Origin: Dactylosporangium sp. AC04546
Lineage (GTDB): Bacteria > Actinomycetota > Actinomycetes > Mycobacteriales > Micromonosporaceae
Assembly (NCBI RefSeq): GCF_022095675.1
Contig: NZ_JAHYSG010000036.1
Location: 1 to 64,000, forward strand
Direction of reading: 5' to 3'
Length of the DNA stretch: 64,000 nucleotides
Below the pieces are notes generated by a model. That model did not search any database. It saw only the letters and a program-made list of their open reading frames with translations, and was not told the DNA's origin. A program made the translations under genes and the position numbers. Below, piece after piece: positions 33,036 through 41,662 of the stretch. Each line of letters opens with the position of its first letter. Position 1 is the stretch's first letter.

Positions 33036-33542
33036 ATGGCTGAGCCGGACGGGTTTCGCGACTATGTCGCGGCGCGGCAGCGCGGCCTCCTGCGGGCCGC
33101 GTGGTTGATGACGGGCGACTGGCACGCGGCCGAGGATCTGGTGCAGGCCGCGCTGGTGCGGGTGTGGCCGCGCTGGACCCGGGTCGTCGAGGCCGGCGAT
33201 CCCGACGCGTACGTGCGCCGCGTGCTGGTCAACGTCTACCTGAGCGCGCGCCGGCGACACTGGCGCGGAGAGTACGCGACCGGCGTGTTGCCCGACTCGC
33301 CCAGCGGCGCGGACGAGTTCGCGTCGGTGGACCTGCGCGACGCCGTCGCCCGCGCGCTGTCGGCGCTCGGCCGCCGCCAGCGCGCGGTCGTCGTCCTGCG
33401 CTACTTCAACGACCTGTCCGAGGCGCAGGTCGCCGCCGCGATGGGCTGTTCGGTCGGCACGGTCAAGAGCCAGTCGGCCAAGGCGCTGGCCAAGCTGCGG
33501 GTCGCGCTCGCGCTCGTGGCGATCTCCGGAGGCACGCGATGA
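33036..33542 (+). CDS. SigE-family ECF RNA polymerase sigma factor
   Basis: The 168-residue protein has sigma region 2 (FRDYVAARQRGLLRAAWLMTGDWHAAEDLVQAALVRVW, about 4-42) and region 4 (LSEAQVAAAMGCSVGTVKSQSAKALAKLRV). This is the actinobacterial SigE-family ECF type, usually linked to a membrane anti-sigma-like partner. Its stop overlaps the next gene by ATGA, so the pair is co-translated. The signal sensed is unknown. Confidence 0.88.
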   Translation: MAEPDGFRDYVAARQRGLLRAAWLMTGDWHAAEDLVQAALVRVWPRWTRVVEAGDPDAYVRRVLVNVYLSARRRHWRGEYATGVLPDSPSGADEFASVDLRDAVARALSALGRRQRAVVVLRYFNDLSEAQVAAAMGCSVGTVKSQSAKALAKLRVALALVAISGGTR

Positions 33543-34204
33543 ATCCTGTTGACGTCACGACGAAACTGCGCGCCGCACTGGACGGCCTTGCGCCGGAGCC
33601 GCCCGCCGGCCCGAGCCTGTTCGACCGCGTCCGGGCCGATGTCGCACGACGGCGCGCCCGCCGCGCGAGTGTGCTGTGCGGGTTGGTTGTGCTCGTGGTC
33701 GCCGGTGGCATCGGCGTCACCGTCGCACCCCGGGCGACCGAGACGTCTGGCCCGACGGCAGGCCAGGCCGCCGGAACCGGGTTGCCGATCCGGCCGGCGA
33801 CCACCCTGGTCCCGAGCGGCACCACGGCCATCACGGTCGTCCTGCACACGAAGACCCCCGGTCTTGGCAATCCAGCCGTACCGGCCCGCACCTTCGGCCC
33901 GGAGACGGTCACGGACCGTGCCCAGATAGAAGGGGTGGTGGCGCTGGTCAACCGCGTGGCGACGGCTGCGGTTCCGGAGGGGCCCGTCAATTGTCCGGCC
34001 GACCGCGGCGGCACGATGGAGGTGACCTTCACCGGACCCGCCGGGATCGCCACCGCCCGGCTTCGAGTCACGCTCTCCGGCTGCCGCAGCAACCGGCTGG
34101 AGATGCCGGACGGCACGGCGGTGGAACTCGCCAACGACGGCGCCGAGGACCTGGGCGACACGATCCGCGGGCTGCTCGGCCTCAACTGGACGTGGCAGAC
34201 CTGA
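33539..34204 (+). CDS. Single-pass membrane protein paired with a sigma factor
   Basis: The 221-residue protein has a cytoplasmic N-terminus with FDRVRADVARRRARR, one transmembrane helix (about 43-62, VLCGLVVLVVAGGIGVTVA) and an outer Thr/Pro-rich domain with two cysteines (near NCPADRGG and LSGCRSNR) that may form a disulfide. By coupling to the sigma gene it is a likely anti-sigma or sensor, although no zinc anti-sigma motif (HxxxCxxC) is seen. Its 3-prime end overlaps the convergent gene by 23 bases. Confidence 0.7.
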   Translation: MNPVDVTTKLRAALDGLAPEPPAGPSLFDRVRADVARRRARRASVLCGLVVLVVAGGIGVTVAPRATETSGPTAGQAAGTGLPIRPATTLVPSGTTAITVVLHTKTPGLGNPAVPARTFGPETVTDRAQIEGVVALVNRVATAAVPEGPVNCPADRGGTMEVTFTGPAGIATARLRVTLSGCRSNRLEMPDGTAVELANDGAEDLGDTIRGLLGLNWTWQT

Positions 34205-34676
34205 CCTGCGTGACTACCGCGACGCGGTCGATCTCGACCCGGTAGCCGATCACCGGCTGGGCCTTGAGTCCCTCCGGACTCATCAACACCGGCTTGGCGA
34301 GCCTGCGTCCGATCGCTCGGAACAATCCGCACAGCACGTCCAGGCGTTCCTGCCCTTGCAACTCGCGAAGGTCCACATCGAAGTCGATCCGATCCGCCGA
34401 CCACGGCCGGAAGATCGCGAGAACCTGTGGGGCCGGCCACACCTTCAACATCACGCCAGCCTCGGCGCCACGGCTCAGCATGTCCTCGACCTGGCCCGGC
34501 ATCCGCCGAACCTCGCCATTCTCGGAGTACTCGTACGCCCAACCACGAGAACGAACGAGATCCACCACTGCCTGCCAGTCGGCCACCGTCGTATCCGGCA
34601 CGCACACGTCCGGCAGCACCCCGTTCACCTCGGGGTCGAACCACGCTCTGACGTCGTCCCAGACCAGGTCAGGCAC
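34182..34676 (-). CDS. Conserved hypothetical protein
   Basis: I do not recognise the family of this 164-residue protein. It starts VPDLVWDDVRAWFDPEVNGVLPDVCVPDTTVADWQ (landmark) with a GTG at 34676 and looks like a soluble alpha/beta protein with several Trp residues and no signal peptide. The motif RPWSADRIDFDVDLREL near the middle suggests a defined fold. Codon use is normal for the genome. No clear ribosome-binding site precedes the GTG, so the start is uncertain. Confidence 0.65.
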   Translation of the reverse strand: MPDLVWDDVRAWFDPEVNGVLPDVCVPDTTVADWQAVVDLVRSRGWAYEYSENGEVRRMPGQVEDMLSRGAEAGVMLKVWPAPQVLAIFRPWSADRIDFDVDLRELQGQERLDVLCGLFRAIGRRLAKPVLMSPEGLKAQPVIGYRVEIDRVAVVTQVRSATSS

Positions 34677-34747
34677 GCCATGACGTTGCCGGCCGACCGG
34701 CCCGCCCCGCAAGCGGCTTTCCATCCGCCGTTGCGAGGCGGGCCGGG

Positions 34748-35989
34748 TCAGGCGATCCAGCCGCCGTTGAGGTAGTGGATCGTGATCGCGCCCTGCACGG
34801 TGAGCCCTGAGGACAGGTAGACGTGCGCGAAATAGCGCAGGTGGGCTATCCGGGCCAGCAGAATGAACGCCGGGAAGATCTCCAGGACGTGCCGGGAAGC
34901 CGACGGCAGGCGGCCGGCCGGCTCGGGCCAACCCGGGAAGCTGACGATGAACAGCCACTGCATGACGCCCAGCAGCGGAAGCGCCAGCAGGTGCCTGGGT
35001 AGCCTCCACGGCCCGGCGAACGACAGCACCAGGAGCGTTCCCGCCAGCAGCACCGCCCCCAGGTTCAGCACGTTGGCCTGGTTGACGGAGATCGGCGTGG
35101 TCGCGAGCCCGTGGATCGTGTCCCAGATCGACACCCACGGTCCGGCGAAGCGCCGGCCCCAGTTGGCCTGGGCGTGGCTGAACAGCAGGGCGTCGCCGTA
35201 GGCGTGCCTCGTGTAGGCCGCGAAGGCGACCAGCCCGGCCGGGACCAGTCCGATCGACAACACGTCCCAGCGGAACCGCCGCAGCTTGAACTCGTGCTGG
35301 CGCAGGTACTCGTAGGCGAACGGCACGGCGAGGAGCATTCCGGAGGCGCGGGTGCCCGACGCCAGCGCGGCGAACACACCGGCGACCCACCAGTGCCCGG
35401 TTCGCAGCGCGTAGAGGCACGTGATGGAGAAGAACAGGATCAGGCCCGACGGGTACGGCGCGACGAAGAAGAACGCGGTCGGGAACGCGACCAGCACCGC
35501 CATCGCCCGGTTCGCGGTCCGCTCGTTGAACTCGTGGCTGACCAGGCGGTGCAGCATGACCAGCATGCCCAGCAGCGCGAGGCTTGCGACCACCAGCCCG
35601 GCGAAGACCGGCGGCCCGGGCACCACCCAGTCGAACCAGCGGACCAGCAGGCCGTAGAGCGGGAAGAACGCCCCGATGCGGGTGTCCTGCGGGGTGTACA
35701 TCCCGTCATAGCCGTCAGTGGCGATGATCCGGTAGAAACCCCAGTCCCACTGCCCCCAGGCGCCGACCAGCACCTTCCAGCTGGCCGGCGTGGGCTTCAG
35801 CAGATGCGCGAAGTACGTGAGCAGCATCGCGTTGCACATGCACAGCAGCCAGGTGGCGGCGCCGGCGAACAATGACCCGCCGTACCAGCGTCGGCCAGGC
35901 GTGCCGGCCGGCGGATCCGTGGGCACGATCGGGATCTCGGGCGTGTCGCGGGTGGCGACGAGAACGTCTGTATCGGAGCCAGTTCGCAT
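34748..35989 (-). CDS. PIG-V-like membrane mannosyltransferase
   Basis: The 413-residue polytopic protein has about nine hydrophobic helices. The first outer loop contains WGQWDWGFYRIIATDGYDG, which matches the W-D-x-x-W/F-Y-x-x-I-A-x-x-G-Y signature of PIG-V type GT-C mannosyltransferases, with the catalytic Asp. Loops with EPAGRLPSASRHVLEIFP fit the same family. It probably moves mannose from a lipid carrier to a cell-envelope acceptor. It follows the membrane-protein gene at 35999 by 9 bases and may share its transcript. Confidence 0.8.
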   Translation of the reverse strand: MRTGSDTDVLVATRDTPEIPIVPTDPPAGTPGRRWYGGSLFAGAATWLLCMCNAMLLTYFAHLLKPTPASWKVLVGAWGQWDWGFYRIIATDGYDGMYTPQDTRIGAFFPLYGLLVRWFDWVVPGPPVFAGLVVASLALLGMLVMLHRLVSHEFNERTANRAMAVLVAFPTAFFFVAPYPSGLILFFSITCLYALRTGHWWVAGVFAALASGTRASGMLLAVPFAYEYLRQHEFKLRRFRWDVLSIGLVPAGLVAFAAYTRHAYGDALLFSHAQANWGRRFAGPWVSIWDTIHGLATTPISVNQANVLNLGAVLLAGTLLVLSFAGPWRLPRHLLALPLLGVMQWLFIVSFPGWPEPAGRLPSASRHVLEIFPAFILLARIAHLRYFAHVYLSSGLTVQGAITIHYLNGGWIA

Positions 35990-35998
35990 CGCGCTGGA

Positions 35999-36790
35999 TC
36001 ACTCGAGCCAGTCGGTTTTGATCAGTTCCAGCGCGAGAGCCCGGGCCTGTTGTCCCGTGCATGCCGCGTGGTCCATGGGCGGTGACGTCAACGGCTGGCC
36101 TCTGTCGTCATAGGCTTCGCTCCAGCAGTCCACCTGGACGAGAACGCCGCTGGTAAGGGCCAACCGTGCGGTTGCGAAGAACACGACACCATCGCGTCCG
36201 GTGCGAGACCTCTGAGACTCGTTCCAGTACAGATACCCGTCCGGCACCTGTTCACAGGTCCCACCAGGGACGCCGCAGCCCTCCTTGTCGGCACTGTCGG
36301 GCGGAGTCCGGGAAATCACCACCGCTACCTGTCCGGTCCGACCGGCCTCGGTCACCGGGAACTGCACCCCGGCGGCGTCACCGCAGATTCCGAAGATCTG
36401 CAACGGCTTACCCCACGTGCCATTGACCGGCAGTCCGGCCATGACCGTCGGGGCAAGCTCGTCGTTCCAGCCGCAGAACGGCCCTGAGGCACTGGTGCTC
36501 GGCCTCGGCATGCCCGGCCTGCCCGACGGCGACGACGATGGTGACGACGGCGATGGTGACGACGCCACCGACCCATGACCACGCCGGTCGTACGAGCGTT
36601 GCGAGACGATGACGGTGCCGGCGCCGACGCCGGCGAGGATCAACAGGACCGTCGCGGTCGCGGCACCGGCCGCCCGCCGCCGGTTCGCCCTGCGTGCCCG
36701 GGCGAACAGCGTCGCCGGGTCGGCGGCGATCACCGGGGCGTCGCCGTCGGCGACGTCGTTCAACAGCAGCCGTACCGTCTCTTCAGACAT
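35999..36790 (-). CDS. Single-pass membrane protein paired with a second SigE-family sigma factor
   Basis: The 263-residue protein has a short cytoplasmic part with FARARRANRRRAAG, a transmembrane helix (about 41-62), a low-complexity Ser/Pro linker (SSPSPSSPSSSPSG) and an outer domain with six cysteines. It overlaps the sigma-factor gene by 8 bases, so it is likely its regulator. The outer domain (CGWNDELAPTVMAG onward) is not one I recognise. Confidence 0.7.
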   Translation of the reverse strand: MSEETVRLLLNDVADGDAPVIAADPATLFARARRANRRRAAGAATATVLLILAGVGAGTVIVSQRSYDRRGHGSVASSPSPSSPSSSPSGRPGMPRPSTSASGPFCGWNDELAPTVMAGLPVNGTWGKPLQIFGICGDAAGVQFPVTEAGRTGQVAVVISRTPPDSADKEGCGVPGGTCEQVPDGYLYWNESQRSRTGRDGVVFFATARLALTSGVLVQVDCWSEAYDDRGQPLTSPPMDHAACTGQQARALALELIKTDWLE

Positions 36791-37343
36791 CGGCAGCCCC
36801 CTTCGCGTCGCTGCCGGGTGCCGTGGGCAAGGCCCCGACGGTGTCGAACGCCTCGCCCAGCAGCCGGCGCAGGGTAGCCAGTCCCCGCGCCGTCTGGCTC
36901 TTCACGGTCCCCGTCGAACATTTCAGCGTCGCCGCGGTCTCCGCGACGTCCAGGTCCTCGTAGAAGCGGCAGACCAGCACCGCGCGCTGCCGGGCCGGCA
37001 CCTGTTGCAGCGCCGCGCTGATCAGCAGGCGTCGCGCCGACGCTTCGTCGTCACCGCCGACGCCGGCGATGTCGGGCAGGGCCGGCACGGCGCGTTCCCG
37101 CCGCCACGGCCGCCGGGACTCGTCGACCGCGGCGCGGATCAGGCAGGTCCGCACAAAACTGTCCAACGCGTTGTGACTGTGCACCGACTGCCACGAACGG
37201 GCCAGCCGGATGAACGCGGCCTGGGCCAGATCGTCCGCCCGGTGCCAGTCCCCGCACATCAGGTACGCAACACGCCGGACACGGTCGTACCTGGCCGCGA
37301 AGTACTCGCCGAACTCGTGCTCGTCATCGGTCGCCCCCGTCAT
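36783..37343 (-). CDS. SigE-family ECF RNA polymerase sigma factor
   Basis: The 186-residue protein has region 2 (FGEYFAARYDRVRRVAYLMCGDWHRADDLAQAAFIRL) and region 4 (LDVAETAATLKCSTGTVKSQTARGLATLRRLL). It resembles the factor at 33036 in type but not closely in sequence. It heads a three-gene unit with the membrane protein and the mannosyltransferase, which suggests a cell-surface signal. ATG at 37343. Confidence 0.87.
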   Translation of the reverse strand: MTGATDDEHEFGEYFAARYDRVRRVAYLMCGDWHRADDLAQAAFIRLARSWQSVHSHNALDSFVRTCLIRAAVDESRRPWRRERAVPALPDIAGVGGDDEASARRLLISAALQQVPARQRAVLVCRFYEDLDVAETAATLKCSTGTVKSQTARGLATLRRLLGEAFDTVGALPTAPGSDAKGAADV

Positions 37344-37462
37344 CCGCTACCTCCTGTCGGCAGTAAAGGCGGAGTCAGCACCGCGGACGGTTGCACGACG
37401 CACGGGGGTTTCGGACGCGCGACAGCGCGCCTACATCGCCAGGCCTGCTCCGCGCTGCTCAG

Positions 37463-38089
37463 TCACCGTGACCCCACCGGGCTCGGCTCGCGTCGCTCGC
37501 GTGCCGGCAGCACCTTGTCGGCCAGGCCGTAGGCCAGGGCCTCCGATGCGGTCAGGATCGTGTCCCGGTCGAGGTCGGCACGGATGCGTTCGTGACTCTG
37601 GCCGGTGTGCCTGGCCAGGATGTCCTCCATCGTGGCCCGCATCCGGAGCACCTCACGGGCCTGGATCTCCAGGTCGCTCACCTGACCGTGGCCCAGGTCG
37701 ATGCCTGGCTGGTGGATGATCAGCCGAGCGTTCGGCAGCATCATCCGTTTGCCGGGCGTGCCGGCGGCCATCAGGAGAGCGGCCGCCGAGGCGGCCTGGC
37801 CCAGGCAGACCGTTCGAACGTCGCTGGCGAGGCTCTGCATGGTGTCGTAGATCGCCATCATCGCGGTGACCGAGCCGCCCGGGGAGTTGATGTAGACCGA
37901 AATGTCCCGCTCCGGGTTGTCGTAGTCGAGGTAGAGCAGCTGGGCCATCAGGTCGTTGGCCGAGGTGTCGTCGACGGCTGTCCCCAGGAAGACGATCCGG
38001 TCACTGAACAGCTTGGTGTACGGATCGATCGCGTACTCGCCGTGGCTGGTCCGCTCGACGATCGTCGGCAGGACGTAGCGACTTCCCAT
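37463..38089 (-). CDS. clpP: ATP-dependent Clp protease proteolytic subunit
   Basis: The 208-residue ClpP has the serine in GQAASAAALL (Ser101), His126 in LIIHQPG and an Asp near 174-176, with INSPGGSVTAMMAIYDTMQ shaping the oxyanion region. It forms the barrel that degrades unfolded proteins with ClpX or ClpC, neither of which is nearby, so this is an extra copy outside the usual tig-clpP-clpX cluster. Start is the ATG at 38089. The gene is divergent from an antitoxin gene across a TGTACA operator. Confidence 0.93.
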   Translation of the reverse strand: MGSRYVLPTIVERTSHGEYAIDPYTKLFSDRIVFLGTAVDDTSANDLMAQLLYLDYDNPERDISVYINSPGGSVTAMMAIYDTMQSLASDVRTVCLGQAASAAALLMAAGTPGKRMMLPNARLIIHQPGIDLGHGQVSDLEIQAREVLRMRATMEDILARHTGQSHERIRADLDRDTILTASEALAYGLADKVLPARERREPSPVGSR

Positions 38090-38102
38090 GGCCACCCCCA
38101 GG

Positions 38103-38132
38103 TTTTGTACAGGACGTAAGTTCTGTACAGAA
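38103..38132. promoter_or_regulatory. Twin TGTACA operator between clpP and an antitoxin gene
   Basis: The palindrome TTCTGTACAGAA (38121-38132) is perfect and TTTTGTACAGGA (38103-38114) is a near copy; their centres are 18 bases apart. TGTACA is the core bound by YefM-type antitoxins. The site lies in the 57-base gap between divergent starts. Confidence 0.65.
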
Positions 38133-38146
38133 CGTATCATGGGCTC

Positions 38147-38425
38147 ATGGCGGAGGAAATCCCGGTGACCCAGGCTCGTGCCGAGTTCGCGGAGCTCGTG
38201 AACCGGGTCGTGTACGGGGGCGAACGGATCGTGGTCACCCGGCACGGCAAGCCGATCGTGGCCCTGGTTCCCGCGGCCGACCTGGATCGGCTGGAGGATG
38301 CCGAGCAGGATCGGCCGGCCCAGATCATCCGGCTCTCCACCGCCGCGTCCGGCCCGCCGGCCCAGACCCCACCCACGCATCGACGGCTCGACATCGCCGC
38401 GAAGCACCTGCCACCGGGCGAGTGA
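38147..38425 (+). CDS. Phd/YefM-family antitoxin without a toxin partner
   Basis: The 92-residue protein has the PhdYeFM fold signature: IPVTQARAEFAELVNRVVYGGERIVVTRHGKPIVALVPAADLDRLE. The N-terminal half binds DNA, here probably the TGTACA boxes at 38103-38132. The C-terminal tail (60-92) is Pro-rich and probably disordered, the part that normally wraps a RelE or Doc toxin. No toxin gene follows; the next gene is on the other strand after a hairpin. Confidence 0.88.
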   Translation: MAEEIPVTQARAEFAELVNRVVYGGERIVVTRHGKPIVALVPAADLDRLEDAEQDRPAQIIRLSTAASGPPAQTPPTHRRLDIAAKHLPPGE

Positions 38426-38456
38426 AGCGTCGGCCGGGTCGATACAGGCGGCGACG

Positions 38457-38504
38457 CGCGACGGCGGCCACGCCCGGGGTGAACCGGGCATGACCGCCGT
38501 CGCG
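38457..38504. terminator. Bidirectional hairpin
   Basis: Outer stem CGCGACGGCGG (38457-38467) with its complement (38494-38504); an inner CCCGG/CCGGG stem adds to it. It lies between convergent stops of the antitoxin and glucosaminidase genes. Confidence 0.65.
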
Positions 38505-38539
38505 GGCCGTACTGGACCTCCCGGCCCAGGTCAGCGAGC

Positions 38540-39400
38540 CTAGATCGCCAGGTCGTACCGGTACAGGTTGTACTTCGCCATCAATGCCTGGAGCTTGGTG
38601 GTGTACAGCGGGTCCGTCGCGTAGCCGCCCTTGTGGACCTCGGCGACGAACTGGTTCGGGTTGTTCGTGTAGAGGAACGCCGCCGCGTAGCGGGACAGGT
38701 TCTTCAGGGCCATGCCGTGGTCGCGGAACGAGTCCACGGCCGCGTTGTACGTGCGGAACGTCGCCACCGTCGTCGAGCAGACGCCCGCCGAGTTGCACTC
38801 CTGCGTGCTGTACGACTTGCAGCCCGCGGCGTACGAGCCCGGCACGTTGTTGAAGCACTTCATGCCGAAGAAGTTGCGGTCGCTGGCCGACAGGGAACTG
38901 CGGCCCCAGCCCGACTCGAGGATCGCCTGTGCGAGCGTGACCGACGTCGGCACGCGGGTCTCGCGCTGGCTCTGCTGGGCGGCCGGGATCGAGGCGGCCA
39001 GGAACTGCTCGTTCGTCATCGTGCCGGTCGGGCCGAGCGGCACGGCGGCGACGGGAGCGGGCGCCGGGATGACGCAGGTGGGCAGCTTCGGATTGCCCGA
39101 GACGTAGGCGTGCGAGATGTAGTCGCCGGCGGCGGTGCGGTCCCACTGGGCCGTCCTGCGCACGTTGCCGCGCAGGTACTGCCCGGTCGTTTTGCAGGTG
39201 ACGGTCACCTTCGCCGTGTTCCTGATGGTCCGCGTCTGCGTCCACCAGTTGGCGGCGCCGGTGCGGGCCGGCAGGGCGCCCTTGACGCGGACGCTGACGA
39301 CGGCCGCGTCGGCCGGAGCGGCGGCCACGACGAGGGTCGTCGCGGTCGCGGCAAGGGCCAGCGCCGGGGCGATCACGAACTTCTTGAGGATGTGCGACAT
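38540..39400 (-). CDS. Secreted glucosaminidase (peptidoglycan hydrolase)
   Basis: The 286-residue protein has a signal peptide (about 1-33, ending ADA) and, after a linker, a glucosaminidase (FlgJ/LytG-like) domain at about 140-286: FLAASIPAAQQSQRETRVPTSVTLAQAILESGWGRS with the catalytic Glu in AILESGWG, then NFFGMKC. Residues 36-115 form a small beta-rich domain with a Cys pair. Role: cleavage of wall glycan, perhaps during spore release or flagellum assembly. ATG at 39400 follows GGGAG. Confidence 0.87.
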   Translation of the reverse strand: MSHILKKFVIAPALALAATATTLVVAAAPADAAVVSVRVKGALPARTGAANWWTQTRTIRNTAKVTVTCKTTGQYLRGNVRRTAQWDRTAAGDYISHAYVSGNPKLPTCVIPAPAPVAAVPLGPTGTMTNEQFLAASIPAAQQSQRETRVPTSVTLAQAILESGWGRSSLSASDRNFFGMKCFNNVPGSYAAGCKSYSTQECNSAGVCSTTVATFRTYNAAVDSFRDHGMALKNLSRYAAAFLYTNNPNQFVAEVHKGGYATDPLYTTKLQALMAKYNLYRYDLAI

Positions 39401-39455
39401 CAACTGATCTCCCATGAGGGGTGGGTGGTCCCCTACACGGTCGCCAGTTGAGGTT

Positions 39456-39474
39456 GCCGGGGTCGTTCCCCGGC
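39456..39474 (-). terminator. Hairpin after the metalloprotease gene
   Basis: Seven-bp stem GCCGGGG/CCCCGGC around TCGTT, 22 bases past the stop at 39497. Confidence 0.5.
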
Positions 39475-39496
39475 GGGTGCCGGACCGTTGCCGGTC

Positions 39497-40288
39497 TCAG
39501 TTGGTGCCGTACTGCTGCTTCAGCGTCAGGTAGTCGCCCAGCCCCAGCCCGCGGTACGCCGTCGAGCAGTCGGGCAGGCCGTCGGTCATCGTCAGCGAGC
39601 CGTGCTCGGCGAACGGCACATGCCCGAGCCCGAACGCGTGCCCGAACTCGTGGGTCACCGTGCCCTCGAGGTCCCAGCGCGAGCCGCAGTCGGCCGGCGT
39701 GCGCAGGAAGAACAGCCCGGCGCTGTCGTCGATGAGGATGTCGGCCTCGACGCTGCGGCCGTTCTCCTTGCCGCCGAACCACCAGATGCAGGTGACGGCG
39801 AGCAGCCCCTTGTTGAGCGGGCCGAAGGACACCGCGTTGTGGCCGTCCCGCTCGCCGCAGCCCCCGTCGGGCGTGACGCCGGCCTTGTGATCGGTCTTCC
39901 CGGCGTACGACTCCTGGATCCCCAGGTTCTCGGGCAGGCCGCAGTCGTTGCGGCCGGTGTCCACGGACGTGGCCGCGCTGCGCAGGGCGGAGACGACGTC
40001 GGCGCGGTTGCCGAGGTACGCCGGGATCGTGCGCTCGTTGACCTGCCAGCGCAGCGAGCTGCGCCACCGCATTCCCAGCCAGGTGCCGGCCGGGTCGTCG
40101 CACCGCCCGCCGTCCTGGCCGGTCTCCGCGGGCTCGCCGGCCGGCGGCCCGGGGATCACCGGGAGCCAGCCCTTCGACACCCCCGCGCTGGCCACGCGCA
40201 GTGACGAGTCCGGGCCGCCGGGCGGTCCGGTCACCAACGCGAGCGCGCAGACAAGCAGCAGGAAAAGCCCCTGCCGGGTCCTTGGCAC
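39497..40288 (-). CDS. Secreted matrixin-like zinc metalloprotease
   Basis: The 263-residue protein starts at a GTG (40288) that gives a signal peptide (RQGLFLLLVCALALVTG). The zinc motif HEFGHAFGLGH lies at about 213-223, followed by a Met-turn TMTDG, the metzincin arrangement of matrixins. Six or more cysteines suit an exported protein. The Ala/Pro-rich segment before the enzyme domain may be a pro-peptide. An upstream ATG (40354) would spoil the signal peptide. Confidence 0.8.
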   Translation of the reverse strand: MPRTRQGLFLLLVCALALVTGPPGGPDSSLRVASAGVSKGWLPVIPGPPAGEPAETGQDGGRCDDPAGTWLGMRWRSSLRWQVNERTIPAYLGNRADVVSALRSAATSVDTGRNDCGLPENLGIQESYAGKTDHKAGVTPDGGCGERDGHNAVSFGPLNKGLLAVTCIWWFGGKENGRSVEADILIDDSAGLFFLRTPADCGSRWDLEGTVTHEFGHAFGLGHVPFAEHGSLTMTDGLPDCSTAYRGLGLGDYLTLKQQYGTN

Positions 40289-40457
40289 GCGTTCATTCTG
40301 TTCCGCGCCACCACCCTGAGGAGTGACTTTCGGTAAATGCGCCCGAGACGCCATGGCGCGCAGGATTCCCCCGGCCGGTCGATCGACACCTGCGTTGCAA
40401 CCGGCAGCCGGGTGATCGTCGGACAGAATGCTGATCTTGCGCTCGTGGCCGAAGGCG

Positions 40458-40491
40458 AATGCGGCCCGGCGAGCGTTCGCCGGGCCGCATT
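40458..40491 (-). terminator. Strong hairpin after the LuxR-type regulator gene
   Basis: Stem AATGCGGCCCGGCGA (40458-40472) with its complement (40477-40491) around a 4-base loop; the longest stem in the window, 17 bases past the regulator stop. The rest of the 219-base gap 40289-40507 shows nothing else definite. Confidence 0.75.
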
Positions 40492-40507
40492 GCGCGTTCG
40501 GAGCGGG

Positions 40508-41143
40508 TCAGGCGGCGTCGACCGAGACCAGCAGGCCCTGGTTGACGGCGGCCATGAGCGCCTGGGAGCGGTTGTTGACCCGCAGCTTGCTGTACAGGCG
40601 GGAGACGTAGGTCTTCACCGTCGCCTCGGAGACGGCCAGCCGCTGGGCGATCGTCGGCAGGCTGAGCCCGTCGCGCATCAGCGACAGCACCTCCTGCTCG
40701 CGCTGGCTCAGCAGGCCCGACTGCCCGCGCCGGCGGGACAGTGCCGACGACAGCCCGGGGGCGGTGAACGAGTGCGGCGCGACCGCGGCGTGCCGGATGG
40801 CGGCGAGCACCGAGGAGATCGGCGCGGCCTTCGTGACGTACGCCGACAGGCCGGCGTCGAGCGCCCGGTACAGCAGGTTGTCGTCGCTCACCGCGCTCAG
40901 CAGCACCACCCCGAGGTCGGGGCTGCCGGCGCGCAGCCGGCGGGCAAGCGTGATGCCGTCGGTGTCGGCGAGCGACGCGTCGATCGTCACGACGTCGGCC
41001 CGGGTCTCGGCCACGACGCGCTCGGCCTCGGTGGCGCTGCCCGCCTCGCCGACGAGCGCGATGTCGGGGACGGCGGCCACGACCCGGTTGAGACCGAGCC
41101 GGAGCAGGACGTGTTCGTCGACGGCGACCAAGCGGATCGTCAT
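40508..41143 (-). CDS. NarL/LuxR-type response regulator
   Basis: The 211-residue protein has a receiver domain (1-120) with acidic D9/E10, phospho-acceptor D55 and K105, and a LuxR helix-turn-helix (about 140-205: LLSQREQEVLSLMRDGLSLPTIAQRLAVSEATVKTYVSRLYSKL). No kinase gene is next to it, but four kinases lie within 9 kb. ATG at 41143. It is likely a DNA-binding activator of unknown targets. Confidence 0.92.
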   Translation of the reverse strand: MTIRLVAVDEHVLLRLGLNRVVAAVPDIALVGEAGSATEAERVVAETRADVVTIDASLADTDGITLARRLRAGSPDLGVVLLSAVSDDNLLYRALDAGLSAYVTKAAPISSVLAAIRHAAVAPHSFTAPGLSSALSRRRGQSGLLSQREQEVLSLMRDGLSLPTIAQRLAVSEATVKTYVSRLYSKLRVNNRSQALMAAVNQGLLVSVDAA

Positions 41144-41320
41144 CCTGGGTGCTCCTCGGGGAAAGGCGTCGTGACCTGCGATTTGCGTTGCTCAGCAAGC
41201 GTCGCAGCGGGCCCGGGCACGCAGCCAGATGCTGCACTGGAGCTGCGCTCGTCGGCACCCGTGCTGCACCGAAGGACAATCGGACAGCGGTGGACACCGT
41301 CGCCTTTTAGGCTCGAAGTC

Positions 41321-41662
41321 ATGCCTGAACTGGTGGACCGCGTGCGGGAGATCTGTCTGGCGTTCCCGGGCGTCACCGAGAAGCTCAGCCACGGCACGCC
41401 GCTGTGGTCCGCCCGCAAGGGCTTCGTGCAGATCTGGCCGGACGGCCATCACGACAACGACTTCCCGCACCTGTGGTGCGCCGCCCCGCCCGGCGCGCAG
41501 GAATCCCTGATCGCGCGGGATCCCCGGCGGTACTTCCGGCCGCCGTACGTCGGGCACCGCGGCTGGGTCGGCATGCGGCTCGACGCGGAACCCGACTGGG
41601 ACGACGTCGAGGAGCTGTGCGAGCTGGCCTACCGCACGGTCACGCCAGCAGCTCGAGGTTGA
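41321..41662 (+). CDS. MmcQ/YjbR family protein
   Basis: The 113-residue protein matches the MmcQ/YjbR (DUF419) family: VREICLAFPGVTEKLSHGTPLWSARKGFVQIW and HRGWVGMRLDAEPDWDDVEELCELAYRTV. These proteins have a CyaY-like double-wing fold and bind DNA in some cases. ATG at 41321. It ends 23 bases inside the convergent kinase gene. Confidence 0.82.
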   Translation: MPELVDRVREICLAFPGVTEKLSHGTPLWSARKGFVQIWPDGHHDNDFPHLWCAAPPGAQESLIARDPRRYFRPPYVGHRGWVGMRLDAEPDWDDVEELCELAYRTVTPAARG

